Shown here: positions 44,510 to 57,248 of the stretch, piece after piece
Numbering within the stretch: position 1 is the first letter of the stretch
How the letters are laid out: each line of letters opens with the position of its first letter
Assembly: GCF_027887165.1 (NCBI RefSeq)
Contig: NC_077234.1
Coordinates: 196,198,959-196,262,958, forward strand
DNA length: 64,000 nt
Direction: 5' to 3'
From: Monodelphis domestica
Taxonomy: Eukaryota; Chordata; Mammalia; Didelphimorphia; Didelphidae
The notes under the pieces: model-generated
Told to the model about the DNA's origin: nothing
The model's input: only the letters and a program-made list of their open reading frames with translations
Databases searched by the model: none
Program-made: the position numbers and the translations under genes

Positions 44510-47500
44510 GTACTCATTTCCTCTTTGAAAGATGAATGTCTTACTTGAAATGGAACAATCTTAGGTGTACATTTTTATAAGATTGAAAATGAAAACAGAA
44601 CTGCTTTTCAAATTGAGGATATACAAAGTATTTCAGTAAATACTGATTTGGGGAAAATAATACTTTAAGATGTGTGAGCATTACTTATATCTACATAACT
44701 GTGTGACATAAATAATAGAATTATTCCTATAGACAGATGATGTGCTTTTTTTCAACAAAGTATAGAGAAAGTATATAGATATATTCATCTGACTTTACTG
44801 AAAGCAGTACAGAAATGGCACATGTAGAAGTGGGACCTGAACTGAGAGTTTTTCCTTTGACTTCAGAAGCTCTTTATACCCCAAACCGTCCCAACCTACC
44901 TAGCAAGAAGAAATGACCTAATAACAACAATTTTGTGTTTGCCTTTAAACTCTCCAATTTGAATAGGCTACATATTAAGTAAGAACTCATGGCCTTTGTG
45001 ATCAACATCTTTAAAAAATAAAAAGATATGCCCTCCAATGAATATGTGATTTTTTTAAAGTACCATTCACCAAACAATATGTGGTTATAAAAGAACACAG
45101 GTCTCTCCCCTCTATATAGATGTTGAATATTTCCATAGCTGGTTGCAGCAACTAGAAATATAAACAAAAAAACAGCAGTCAAATCATGCCAGAATGTATT
45201 CAAGATAGATACTATGGTCTTTGGGCCCAAAATAATTAGAAGTTGAATTTCACAGTTTAATATTTAAGTCTAATTAATTTCATTATGAAGAATTGCTTCC
45301 CTTTTTTCTATAGTCAAAGGATGCCATTCCAGCCTTCTTTTAACTAAAAATGATTTGTTTACCTCCAGTGGTTTTACTTTAAGCAATAAGCAGAGGATAA
45401 GTGAGTGGACTCTATCCATTGACTAGAGTAGATAGTATGTGATTGTGCAAGTCAACCAAGGAACTCAGAGAGCAAGCAGCTTCAAGTTTCTCTTGAAAAA
45501 GAAATTTGTAAGGCAATTTCTGAAAGGTTATACTTTCAATGGCAACGTGTTTATATAAAATACAATGGCAAATTAACTCAAAACACAGATAAAAAAGAAC
45601 CACATAACATTAATGTCAAGCAATGTTCATTGTCATCCAATGATAACCTCAAAACACCTCCCTTAAAGGATGACAGCTGCTAAAGGCAGCATTCATTTTT
45701 ATACATTTAAGAGACATTTTATCACAGTTTGAGAAATAATTATTTTTTGAAAGCAAAATTTATTTTGTTTACATAAATCAGATAAATGTTGCAGGTATTT
45801 TATTCATCATTTTTCTACTTATGTATATTGACATTTCTCACTGGTTCCTTCCAGTGCTCTAAGTTGGGTCGTCAAAAACTGTGCTTGCAGAAATGAAAGT
45901 ATCCTCATTATGCTAATTCCGGTTCCACTGATAGGCATGTTCTGCTTTATAAATTACATCCTCTTGTCAGAAGTCAAATTGTATTTGAATAACTTCACAG
46001 AAATTGTCACCCAGATTTTAAATTGTGTGCCTTGTATGCCATTGTTGATTTAGTCAGTGAGGGAAAAATGGACATACGTTGATTTGTAAATGGGCACATG
46101 ATTGTTTTGTCATAAGTGTTTTTTAAATGAAACCTAGATGTCTGTGTAATTTTTTCATGTATATTTTGGTAAAGTTTTGCATCCCATAAATGTATTTTAA
46201 TTTTAGGGTTAATAAAATATGCTAAGTAGCATTACTTGCTGTATATTTTAGTGCCAACAAGTTTGTTTCCTACATACTCGAAAATGTTCCTGAAGGGTAA
46301 AATAAATATACATGCTTTAATAAAATTATTAAAACACAAAAATTAAAATGAAAGGTGAATCTGAATCATGAAAAGCATTGCATATTCACTAAAAAGGAAT
46401 TTATCCCTGTTTATATGCACATGTCATATGCAGGGAAGCCAAAATGTTGTCTCATTTGGTTTGAGTATATTTATAAATATCTAAACATTCTATAAGTGAA
46501 GTCCCTACCATAGGTTAAAACAACATCAGAGCATTTAAATTATAACTTCAACCCATTAAAAGGATTCTGGAAAATGATCCATTTGAAGAAAAGAAAGCCT
46601 ATAGTGTGACATGCTCATTTTATTGGGGAGAGAAATGTATTACATTTCCTTTTCCACAGTTCCTGATAAAAGATCTGATTCCAGCAAAAACGTGTCCTTT
46701 GCAGAGGCTCAGAGCCCAATGCTCATTCAATTTCACTTTTCAGTGTGACCATTATTGCAGTTGGAGTAATCTTTGATGTTACAAAAAGAGAAGAAATCAA
46801 AGTGAAGTGCTAAATCTGTTCATTTTTCAAACATATTAATCTTGTCAAGATAATACATAAAATCAATCCTTGAAATTTTTTCCAGAGCCCTCTCCCCCCT
46901 CTTTTATCCAAAATATGAAAACACTTAGGAGGGCAACGCAATGTGGATGACTTCAGAAAAATGATCTGAAGACATGTTTTGTCCAAATGCATTAAAAACG
47001 GACACCAATGATATGGCCACTGCATGGTCAGAACAGAGCAACTTGTACAACTATTTGTATTCATCATCCTCGCTCAGCCCTTGAGATGATGAATATACAG
47101 AAAATTTCTCATACTGCTTTCTGAACAATTTGACTGAGTTTCAAACCCCTGACAGTAACAAATACAAATTGCACCAGCCCAAAAAAATTGTTGGGGCTAA
47201 TTTTAATATTAATGAATTCTTTACAACCTCAGTTCAGCAGTTTCGATTAAGCTTTAATTAGTAGCCAGAGGGGAATCCAAAACAAAAATAAGGAGTTGAA
47301 TTGCTAATTAAGTTAGTTTGATGAGGTAGAGTTTTAGTAAAAGACTGGTTGTTGTTGGCTGTGCAGGTTCTGACAAGCTAAAAATACTAAAGATTATCAT
47401 TATTGTAACTAACATTGTGCATTACCACCAGCTTTCTACGAGGAGCAGACAGTTCATTAGAGTCCAACACTTTTGTCTGTCAGTGGGAGAATTAAAGTCT

Positions 47501-50245
47501 TGTTAATAAGAGAGCCGCGCAAGGGAGCAAGAACCAAAGACAAGCCAGCAGAGCTTTAACTTTGACTGGTTATAAATTACCTAGTTATTACTCGCAACTG
47601 AATATACTCCAGACCAACAGATTTTGTCATTCACTGGGCTTTCTACGTACATTTTTTTACTCTATTAGAAACTAATGTGGCAAAGAAATTCATCTTTGAT
47701 TTTGGTGATTGTGATTATGTTTTTCTTTATATTAAACTTCTTGAACAACATTTTAAATTCAAAGGTGATATAATAAATATGAAACCTCCAAAACAGAGGG
47801 CAGGAAAAGTCAACGATTCCGACATCACGTATGTTCTTTCAGGGTTCTGCATTTCAAACTATCCAGAGATCATACATGCCATTTTTATTGTTTTCATATC
47901 ATCTTTGAATCGGAAGGTTATATTATTTTTATTGGAAATGAACTATTTCATTCAATTAAACGTTTCTGACACATACAAACGTGCAAGCGGGTCTCTCCAA
48001 AGATTACTAATTATAGCAACTAAAGCTCTCCTCCCATGGCAATTTGTCCAAACCACACAGGAGAATCGTGTACAATCTTGGCGAGTATTGCAGGGAACGT
48101 AATTTGATTTCTCCGTCCTCGGATGTTTTCTATAATTTGTATTTTATCCTTTTGCTTAAGGTTTCCAAAGCCTACAAACCCAATAACTTAGGGATAAGAG
48201 AAGACAGAAAAATAAATGATATTGTTTCGGGGGTATTAAAGGTAAGCCTGGCTATCAGAGCCGCATGGCACTAGCGAATTGTAATCAGGTACTTTGACTT
48301 AACACTGTTTTGTTTTATAATAAGAGTGGTTGCCATATGTTGGAAACCCTATCTGTCCGTATCTGAGGGGCTTCATACCTCTGTAACAAATCCAAAAACT
48401 CATTTCATAATTCCTTAAATCTACCCATTGTAATGTAGCTCCACTAGTGTAAATCCACATCAAACTTTCCTCATGAATGTGGCTGGAAGATTACGAATAT
48501 TATCACTGGAAGCAAAAGAGAAGCAGTGAATTAGAATGCAGTGGATCTAGCAAAATAACTTTCACCAAATCTTTTAATGCATAGTTTACAATTTTCTTTT
48601 ACTCAGCAAGGAACTGATTGAAAGCACATGATCCCTTTCACAAAGAATGCTTCCCTCAAATAGATACATTGTTTAAAATAGTTACCTCCCCCACATCCAA
48701 AAATCAGAATTGCAACGTAGTAAAAGTGATAGTTCTTTAATGACAGAAAAGGATTCATAATTTATCTGTTTGTAGACGAAGGAGTATTTTAGAGTTATAC
48801 ATTTTATTTGATGCAGCAGCTAAACACAAATTCGCTAAAGAAGAAAATCCAACTTTCCCTTCTCAGGATACTAGCTTAAAAGAAGTCTGCTGGTTGATGC
48901 AATACTCTACCATCCAGTATCTAGACCAGGGATTCTTTAAGGGTGGTGGCTTAAACTGGGACCTACCACAAAGCACTATTTACTTAATCAGCATCTCTAT
49001 TTTAATTGACAGCATCAGAATCAGTACTGCATTGCTCAGTGGTAACATTCCTCTAGCAACTTTTTTTTGTAGATAAGAGAAAAAAGAGAACTATGCTATT
49101 TGCTCTTATGTATTAAAATTTCCAATGTATTCATTTATTTATTAATATCAATCATTGAGCATGGGATTAGAGCTGGGGGCTGGGAAGGTTGTAAAAGAAC
49201 AGACTGATATTCCTTATCCCTGAAAAAAATAGCAAAATTAAATTAAACTTCTGATTTTAATTTATAACTCATAACTCATAGTGCTGTGTATAAGATGACA
49301 AAAGAGCTAGTCAATTCAATCAAGAAATCGATCAATTTATTTTAAAAAGAAACAATCTATTAAAAATCAATTTAAAAACTGATGTTATATAGACAAGAAA
49401 AAGAAATTCATTTATTCCTTACCAACTGATTGTTACAGTGTTATGTAGATAGTAAATGTTAATCTCAGCCAACGATGTAGTGCTTTTTAGTAGTTTTAAA
49501 CTTCCTTAAAAATACTCTAACTTCAGAATGAATGCTAGCTTTTCAGTTAACATACTGAACATTAAAGTATACTTTGATAAACTACTATTCATGTGGGGTT
49601 TTGTCTTTGTAATCCTACAAGGATCACGCTGGCCTTCATACATATGAAATAGGCCACTGAATATGTTGAAGAAGGGGTGAAGGGGGAGGAGAGGAGTAAT
49701 GGAAATGTACATGGACTTTTATATAAAGAAGACTTAAAAATGTAACTATAGTGTAGTTCTTTACTGATGGAAACAACATAAATATTTTTTTTCAAAATTT
49801 TCCAGCAGTATAACTGAAAAAAATAGGCAAGTGAATCAATGCACACATATGAAATATCATAATTACATATTTGTAGAAATGTCCAATGAAACACAATTGA
49901 AATGACAAATTCATTCACTACCTAATTTCCCTGATTTCTCTTTATCTTTCTTATCTTCCTCCTGCAAATTCATCCAGGTAATTAATTCCTTGACTTTACT
50001 GTATATGAATCTGATTAAGGTGGATTTGCTTTTTAAACTAATATATATCTTTTTCCTTAAAATCTATTTTTGTTAAGAGAGACTATTATTTTTAAAGTAG
50101 AAATTTTGTTAGAAGGAAATCATTGAAACCCCAAAAGTTGAGATATATTTAAAATGCCTGCATATGAAATACGAAATGTATGAAAATTTTTTCATTGATG
50201 TATGGACAGAACAAAAGGAATAATTTCATCTGTAATTCAGTTTTG
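44510..50245. other. Repeat-poor interval, candidate conserved non-coding DNA
   Basis: About 5.7 kb in which I recognise no transposon and no gene. Homeodomain-type TAATTA/TTAATTA cores cluster around 47,240-47,320 (TTTAATTAGT, GCTAATTAAG), and E-box, SOX- and POU-like words occur nearby. One plus-strand frame is open from 47,602 to 48,102. Conservation cannot be judged from one sequence. Confidence 0.35.
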
Positions 50246-50249
50246 TTTT

Positions 50250-50472
50250 GGTTTTTCCAGAAGAAGCTGGGGATAAGGCTCAGGACCTACAATTAGGAAG
50301 AACTGAGTTCAGATCTGACGTGAGACACTAACAATGTGATCCTGGGCAAGGCATTGCCTCCATTTCCTTAATTGTAAAATAGGGGAGATAATCACAGTTT
50401 GCTGTGAGGATCAAAGATAATATTTATAAAGTAATGTGCACAAGTCTTGACTTATAGTATGTGCATGATATA
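50250..50472 (+). mobile_element. MIR SINE, nearly full length
   Basis: GAACTGAGTTCAGATCTGACG, GTGATCCTGGGCAAGGC, CATTTCCTTAATTGTAAAATAGGGG, GTGAGGATCAAAGATAATATTTATAAAG in MIR order. Confidence 0.65.
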
Positions 50473-50479
50473 AACTTCA

Positions 50480-50640
50480 GTGTTAAGAAGACCTGAGTTC
50501 TAGTCTTTCCCCTCAAACCCAATGTCTGTAAGACCTTAGGGAAATCATGTCATTGCTGAATGCTCTAAGTAAACATCTAAAATCAAAGATTACAAAGTAG
50601 GTGCAGCAATAGTTGACTAAATTCAACCAGAACTCTGAAA
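50480..50640 (+). mobile_element. tRNA-derived MIR-like SINE fragment
   Basis: AAGAAGACCTGAGTTCTAGTC, AAGACCTTAGGGAAATCATG, then GCTCTAAGTAAACATCTAAAATC and AAGTAGGTGCAGC, the 3' type also seen at 8,230. Confidence 0.5.
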
Positions 50641-50842
50641 TTGATGAGATTATAGGTCAGTTTTGTATTTTAATCTGACAATATCAAGATCAGTAGTGAT
50701 AGAGATAGATATAAGTGGAGACAGATAGGGATAAGCATATAGACACACATACAGAAACTTTACCTGGATTGTTTAGAATAGAAAGACGCAGATTTTGAAT
50801 CCGAAGGTCCAGGGTTTAAATACCTGTTCAGGTCTCACTTTT

Positions 50843-51068
50843 AGGGAGCTATGTGTGCAATAGATAGAGCAGAAGGCATGGAGTCTGGAAGACCTGAGTT
50901 TAAATTCAGCCTTATACACTTACTAGTGTTGTAACCTTGGGTATGCCACTTAGCCCTATTGGCAACTTCTTTGTCTGTCAAATGGCAAATCACTCCAGTG
51001 TCTTCCCCAAGATAACCCCAAATGGAGTCAGGAAGAATTGGACATGATTAAAATAACTGATCAACTAT
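50843..51068 (+). mobile_element. SINE with RTE-like 3' end
   Basis: GTGCAATAGATAGAGCAGAAGG head, GACCTGAGTTTAAATTCAGCC, CTTGGGTATGCCACTTAGCCC, then a 3' part GCAAATCACTCCAGTGTCTTCC...CCCCAAATGGAGTCAGGAAGAATTGGACATGATTAAAATAACTG. That ending resembles the 3' end of RTE-type LINEs, which would supply the mobilising enzyme. Confidence 0.7.
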
Positions 51069-51209
51069 GTATAAGCTATATATTACTGGAAAATATATAA
51101 CTGATATATTAATATATGTATCTTAAATTTATATCATATACCTACAGATAATATTTAAATGCATCACAGACATAAAAGTGATAGAGAAACCAAATACAGA
51201 ATACATATC

Positions 51210-51284
51210 TATCTATATCTATATCCATCTATCCATCCACCTATCTCTCTCTATATCTATCTATAATATAAAGAGAAAGAGAAG

Positions 51285-51362
<78 letters not shown>
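51210..51362. repeat. (CTAT)n-like and (GA)n compound microsatellite
   Basis: A CTATCTAT/CCATCTAT stretch at 51,207-51,265 leads to a purine-only run at 51,270-51,362 (93 nt), of which about 72 nt are pure (AG)n. Confidence 0.9.
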
Positions 51363-51364
<2 letters not shown>

Positions 51365-54125
51365 ATTATACAGGGTTTCAGGACTGATTGATTTTTTTTC
51401 ATTTTCCTGTTGTTTTGTAGGAAGAGAATATGCTTTTTCCTTATCATTTATATACCTAGTCTCCATTCTATTCCTGCCTCAGGCCTTTACCCAATTAAGA
51501 AGCAGCTGGGATGCTCCAAGTCATGGACTAGAAAAAGTTAGGCTGAGCAACTCAGAGTCAAGAATAATATTAAGTTGATTCAATTAAAGAAGGGGACCTC
51601 TTTCTCCCCATTAATCTGATTAGAAGAATATATACCACCTCTGTGAAAAGAAGCCATGCCTTTCCCCTCTGTTCCTTCTCTTTTAAGATTTGAGACAAGA
51701 TTCCAAATAGTTTTTCATTGTTCAGAGTGAAAATTAATGAGAAGGAAGGGGGGAGATTTTTCTACTATTCAAGAACTTCCTCATGGAATTTGATCTCATG
51801 CCCAAGTCACATCTGAATTTGTTCCTTATTCTACAATGGATGCTTTTTCCATCTCTGTTCTTTAATTCTCTTTAGTTGAGGCATTTATAGGAGCCAAAGG
51901 GACCAATTTATGTATCTTGTCTAGTCTATGTTTAATATATCACTCTGAATTAAATTTATTAATATTTGAGGAAACAGAGGATTCCTGCACTCATGTCTTT
52001 ATCTTAAGTGAGAGATTTCATTAATGAAATATTAATTGTTTTTGTTAAATAATTTTGAGTCTTCACTAGATCGTTATTCAGGACAACAATCCCACTTCTA
52101 CCAGTTTAGGAGAAAAGTAATTGATGGAAAAAGAAATATTGTTGAATGAAAGGGAGGTCAAGGTTAGGAAGGGAAGTAGGACAAGCTTTAGCCAGTTTGC
52201 TTAGCTTATTTGCTTAGTGATATGGTAGTCTATCTCCTTTCAGGGAGGAGAACAAACAAAATAAACTGGATAGAGCATTCAGAAGTATGCAGGATTGATT
52301 AGAGCAGGGAGAAATTTGGGGCAGGGAGACCAATTAAGAGGCCTTTGCTACTAGTAGTCCTGGAGAAGGGTGACAAGAATCTGAACTAGAGTGATCAATT
52401 GCGTATAAAAAAGGAGAAAGATAGGAAAAGGTTCAGAAGGTAGAAATAGACAAACACCATAGCTACACTTCATCACACATTATCCTCATAACTATAGATA
52501 CTGTGAAATAAAAACAAAATCCCACAGAAAATTACTTGAATAATTTAGGTTGATGAATCACCAAGAATTTACTGAGCACCCACAGGAGATATAGTAGTGT
52601 GAATCTCTGAGGTAGCTCAAGAAATACTTGAAAATGTTGAAAGCCTATTTTCTGGGATGGTCTATCTAGCTAATTGTGCTGGTATAGGCACCCATTCTGG
52701 AGGAAACATACATCAAAATATGACTTTGTAGAGAAGATAAAAGAATACAACCTCAAATGCAAATCAGGCATATCTTTAACAATTAATGTCTGTCCTTATG
52801 TCTACAGAAACAGATTGTTTTAGCAGCACACAAACAGCACATATTGTTAAAATGATATTCATTAGAATTTTCTAAGGTGTGGTTTATTATCTTAGAATGA
52901 GTGCCATGTTGTTTCAGAACTCAGGTAATGAAGTTGCTTAAGCTACATGGGACAGCTCCTCAGGAATTCTGGGACAAGCTTGGTCTTTGGGAACAGATGA
53001 TGGCACGCATCTCTACCTGGTAGCTAGGAAAAGCCTATAGGAGATATGCCGGAATGGTAGTTTTTAGTGCCTTACAAAGGAAAGTTAGCAGGAGAGAGGA
53101 TTTAGAATATAAACCAGAAATTCTGGTACGGTCTTAAAAAGCAACGATACAACTTTTTAGAAAAGTGTTCTTGTGAGACCCTTCCATTGTAGACCAGATA
53201 AGAGAGGGAGATATTACAAATAGTACTTTAGGAACATATGCTAAGCTCTGGTGCTCTCTCTGGTCAATATACCCTTTGGTTGGCAGACTACTTCGCTGGT
53301 ACACACAGTGCAGACTAAGATAATGTGATCATATTTCACCTCATTGTCTCTGTTTAATGAGTTCTGCCACCACTTAGGTGGAGGACAGGACAGATACTGT
53401 TGGAGCAATACAAAGCCATTGTTCTTTTGTCTTTCTTTGCCAACTATCAGACTCTATTACTGAAAATTAAGGTTCAATATAATTCTTATTCAGAGATAAT
53501 TAGTGGACAGCTTTGTAGTGGGGGGATAATGGGACTAATGGGCAGGTTCAATTAAGTGCAAAAAGGTCAGTTTCTGAACTCTGCTCACAGGGCTGGACCC
53601 TTCACCCAGAATACAATGCTGCAGGGGAAATGCTGAGTTCTTACCTGCTGTGATTATTTTCATGTCCCAAATCAAATAAATTATTTCAATCCCCATCTCC
53701 CAAAATTTTGGACAAAAAATAATAACGGAAAAAACCCTTCTAAATCATTAGAAATAAACTATGACTTCATTAGATTGTTGCACATAACAGGATTACAGAA
53801 GAATGTGTCAATAATTGGTAAAAGGTTGATCTTTCATTAATTAACACCTTCGAATGAATACAAACTTGTTATCTTCACATTTTATAGGTGAAAAATTAGC
53901 ATTAATGCTAAATCTTCCATTTAAAGAAATTGTTGCTTTGCCAATTTGTAAAAATGACACTTTTCCAAATATTATTTGTTTTAAAGGTGAAAATTTTGCA
54001 AGTCTATAATTCAAGCAACATTTCATCAGAGCAAGATGAAATTTCAAGTTTTCAATACTAACTACCATGTTATTCACTAAGGAAGTATATGGTTAATGGA
54101 AATTACTTTTCTTATATAAAAGTGT
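51363..54125. other. Unassigned intergenic DNA
   Basis: About 2.8 kb. No gene and no repeat family recognised. The composition is ordinary for the window. Confidence 0.4.
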
Positions 54126-54132
54126 GCTAATT

Positions 54133-54336
54133 GGGGGCAGTTGGGTGACTCAGTGGATTGAGAGCCAGGCCTAGAGATGGGAGGTCCTAGGCTCAAATCT
54201 GGCCTCAGACACTTCCCAGCTGTGTGACACTGGGCAAGTCACTTGACCCCCATTGCCTAGCTCTTACCATTCGTCTGCCTTGGAGCCAATACACAGTATT
54301 GACTCTATAAAGCAGAAGGTAAAGGTTTAAAAAAAA
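54133..54336 (+). mobile_element. WSINE1-type SINE
   Basis: GGGGGCAGTTGGGTGACTCAG head, GGTCCTAGGCTCAAATC B-box, GTGACACTGGGCAAGTCAC, TTGGAGCCAATACACAG, GCAGAAGGTAAAGG and an A8 tail. Very close to the copy at 41,312. Confidence 0.9.
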
Positions 54337-55040
54337 GTTAATTTTTTTTAGCATTTTAAAAATGCTAATTTTAGATTTGCTTTTCTTTTTATTACCACCA
54401 CCAGGGAAATACCTCAAAAATGCTAGTTATCTACATATAAGGTTACTTATTTTTACCCAGAAAAAAATCAAATTGCCCAAAATCAAAGAGCTTGTTGCAA
54501 TAAGAGCCAGAGATAGGAGGGGAAAAAACTAGAAACAAATTTAATTTTCTGAAATATTTTCCCTATTTTCATGGATATTACAAATTTATCATAATACAAT
54601 AATAGCAAAAGTTTCAAAAATTGAGAGGAATTTTTTCTTTTAAGATCAGTGTGAAAAGGTATAGCTATTACTTCATTTGCTCAAAATTTATAGAATTCTA
54701 GAGAAACAACATCTTTATATTTCCTTACTGCCTAAATAATAATACAAATTTCTTTTAAAAGACATTCATTGTCTGTGATATTCTACTCTAGAAATGATTA
54801 TTCCAGGATTAACTCGACTATAGTAATGCTTTGATGTATTAATGTATGTATAACTGTTTCTGGCCAGGCATGACAAAGTAAAATGTAGAAATGCCAAATA
54901 GAACATCAATCCCTTTTCCAAGAGAGGCCAATAAAAATGATTATTGATATAATACTAGACAAAGTAATTTGCTATTTTATTATAGATAACTTCAAATTTT
55001 TAGCATCCTTTTTACATATTTCTAATCATGATCCAATCAG
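54337..55040. other. Unassigned AT-rich DNA
   Basis: Nothing recognised. Confidence 0.4.
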
Positions 55041-55095
55041 TCAAGAGACATTTATTAAGTGCATACTATGCCCCAAAGTCTTCCTGTATGCATGC
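55041..55095 (+). mobile_element. Trace of the unnamed interspersed repeat
   Basis: GTCAAGAGACATTTATTAAGTGCATACTATGCCCC, the family's opening. Confidence 0.4.
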
Positions 55096-55139
55096 TTGCT
55101 GGGCCCTTTACAGGGCTACTCATCTTCTTCTGACCCAAC

Positions 55140-55345
55140 TGTCACCTGAGGCTCCAAAAGCTATAGCATTCATGGCAGCCAGATCTTGGCAGTTAGGCTA
55201 AACCAGTTGGAGAGTAGACCTCAAACCCATTGGTGAGTCTGGGGAATGTCTACCCCCAAACATGAAAAGACTTCCACTGGTAGAATGGGCAGATGATAAC
55301 AGTTTGATCCAATGGCCATGAAGGTAGTTGAAGAAGGCCAGTTAT
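55140..55345 (+). mobile_element. Second unnamed old repeat, copy 1
   Basis: GAGGCTCCAAAAGCTATAGC, TTGGCAGTTAGGCTAAACCAG, TGAAAAGACTTCCACTGG, AATGGGCAGATGATAACAG, TCCAATGGCCATGAAGG. The same ordered phrases recur at 56,725-56,945. Confidence 0.55.
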
Positions 55346-55547
55346 GTGCAATGTGTTGCACCTTCCAGGTTAATTTTTTGTAAAAATGCATTTTTCATAT
55401 TACAAATTAATTTAACCAATAATTTTAAACTTTCTAAAAATGTCCTAAGAGATATTGCTTCCAAAATGGAGTTAATTATTAATGTAGATCAAAATTGTAG
55501 ACTAAAAGGCCTTCCTATCTTAACAGTTCATATCACAAGAGAATGTA

Positions 55548-55612
55548 CTTAAAGGACGCTGCAAACCTTGAAGCACTATATACATGCTAGATATTAGCTA
55601 TTATTCATAAAT
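55548..55612 (+). mobile_element. MIR 3' end fragment
   Basis: CGCTGCAAACCTTGAAGCACTATATACATGCTAG followed by ATTAGCTATTATT. Confidence 0.5.
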
Positions 55613-56265
55613 ATTTCTTTGTTTAATATTACACTTGAAATAACAAGTTATAATTTAAAATAGCCATTTAATTAAACATCAGTTTTATATTTTTGAGGGT
55701 TTTTTTAAACTTGTAAATTTCTTCTATCTTTTACTGTTTCTTCTCCCTAATGGTAACAGTTAAAACAGTCTCTTTATATGAAGAATTTAACAACTTTTAA
55801 AATAGCTTGGGGAATTTTGTTACTTAAAGAAGTACAAAAGTGAGTCATTTATCTGAAAAAGTAATAAGCTTAGAAACATGATTACTAAAATTTTAATGTA
55901 TTTTGCATAAATTATAGAATAATTTTGTTCTGAATTATATCATGCATTTTTTTCCTCTAAGATTTCTTGATTATGCACTGAGTAGCATTTGGGTAATTTG
56001 TCTAATGTTACAAGAATTGTGTTTTGGAAAGCAAATAAAAGTTGGTGGAATTTTGTCCCCTTAATTTTAAAATTGAATTCCTAAGCGTAGTTCTGGTAAA
56101 ATAGCCAGTTTGTCCAGCTATTTGAAGTTGTTTGGTGAAGGCATTTGGGACTCAAATTTCATTTCATCCGAAGAATCAAGTGAACAAAAATGATGCTGTC
56201 AAATGAAGCAGATTCCTCTCAACTTAGACCTGCATAGGTTAAACTGAAGTGATGCGAGCTAGGCA
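55613..56265. other. Unassigned AT-rich DNA
   Basis: Nothing recognised. Confidence 0.4.
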
Positions 56266-56271
56266 CAATTA

Positions 56272-56335
56272 TCAAATGAGACATTTGTGAAGCACTTAGC
56301 TCAGGGTCTAGCTCATAGTAGGTTAAATGCTTTTC
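56272..56335 (+). mobile_element. MIR-class 3' end fragment
   Basis: TGTGAAGCACTTAGCTCAGGGTCTAGCTCATAGTAGGTTAAATGC. Confidence 0.45.
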
Positions 56336-56715
56336 CCTTCCCCCCCTTCCCTCAATACATATAAATCCGGGTCAACACATCTCAGAAACTATTTCCTCAG
56401 TATTTTCCACAGGAACTAATCATCTATGGAAGTTATAGTAAGAGTATCACTGGAATCACTGCACATGTAGTAAGGAGAAAAGGCGCAGTTCCCAACAACA
56501 CAATATAAACATAAAAGCAGTCAATACTGATTGTTTTTGAAATTTTGCATGCAGATTCAAGCAATGGGTTCTAAAGTACCTTCTCCCTTAAGCATGCTCA
56601 TTAATTTGCTCACTGATTATGCTCCAAACCCTCTGAAACTCACAATTAGAAAGCAGCCTAGTACCAAGGAAGGTAAATAAAGCAGTGCAAAAAAGGACTT
56701 GGCAAGACCTCAAGC
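56336..56715. other. Unassigned intergenic DNA
   Basis: Nothing recognised. Confidence 0.4.
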
Positions 56716-56719
56716 ACAG

Positions 56720-57145
56720 ATGACTGTGGCTCCAAGAAGCTGTAACAAGCTCAATGGCTATACCCTAGTAAAACAATCTCAGCAAGCAGGCTAAACCAGG
56801 TTGAAGGTGACTGACAGATGTCAACCCTGTCAGTGACTTAAGTGGGTGTCTACTTCAGGCATATGAAGACTTCTCCCAGGGGAATGGGTAGAGGAGAATA
56901 ATTCATTCCAATGGCCATTAAGGCAGCTGAAGTAGGTGCTATGGATTATTTAGGGCTTGGTCAGACATCAAAGATGCTAAGATCACCCACTGTCTCTTGG
57001 GACATTGCCAGTCATCCTGACTTTTGTCTGAAGAAGGGAGTGAGGCTAAAGACTTTATGCAACTGCCTCATTTAATCCAATTTGAGACCAAATTAAGATA
57101 CCATCTAATGATGTCACCAGTGCTCTTTGAAATGCAGGATAAATA
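56720..57145 (+). mobile_element. Second unnamed old repeat, copy 2 with 3' end
   Basis: GTGGCTCCAAGAAGCTGTAAC, CAGCAAGCAGGCTAAACCAGG, TGAAGACTTCTCCCAGG, AATGGCCATTAAGGCAGCTG, then CAAAGATGCTAAGATCACCC, TGACTTTTGTCTGAAG, ATTTAATCCAATTTGAGACC and a GATGTCACCAGTGCTC...GGATAAATAACAACC end. It extends further 3' than copy 1; the AACAAC ending is typical of RTE-mobilised non-autonomous elements. Confidence 0.55.
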
Positions 57146-57231
57146 ACAACCACAGTACCAAGAAAAAGTTGAGTATTTAGAGTCAGAAGATCTAATGTCA
57201 AATCTTATTTCTGTCAAACAGATTATGTGAC

Positions 57232-57248
57232 AAGAAGCAAGTGATTCC
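57232..57248. repeat. Target-site duplication of the plus-strand LINE-1, left copy
   Basis: AAGAAGCAAGTGATTCC, identical over 17 nt to 59,529-59,545. Confidence 0.95.
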
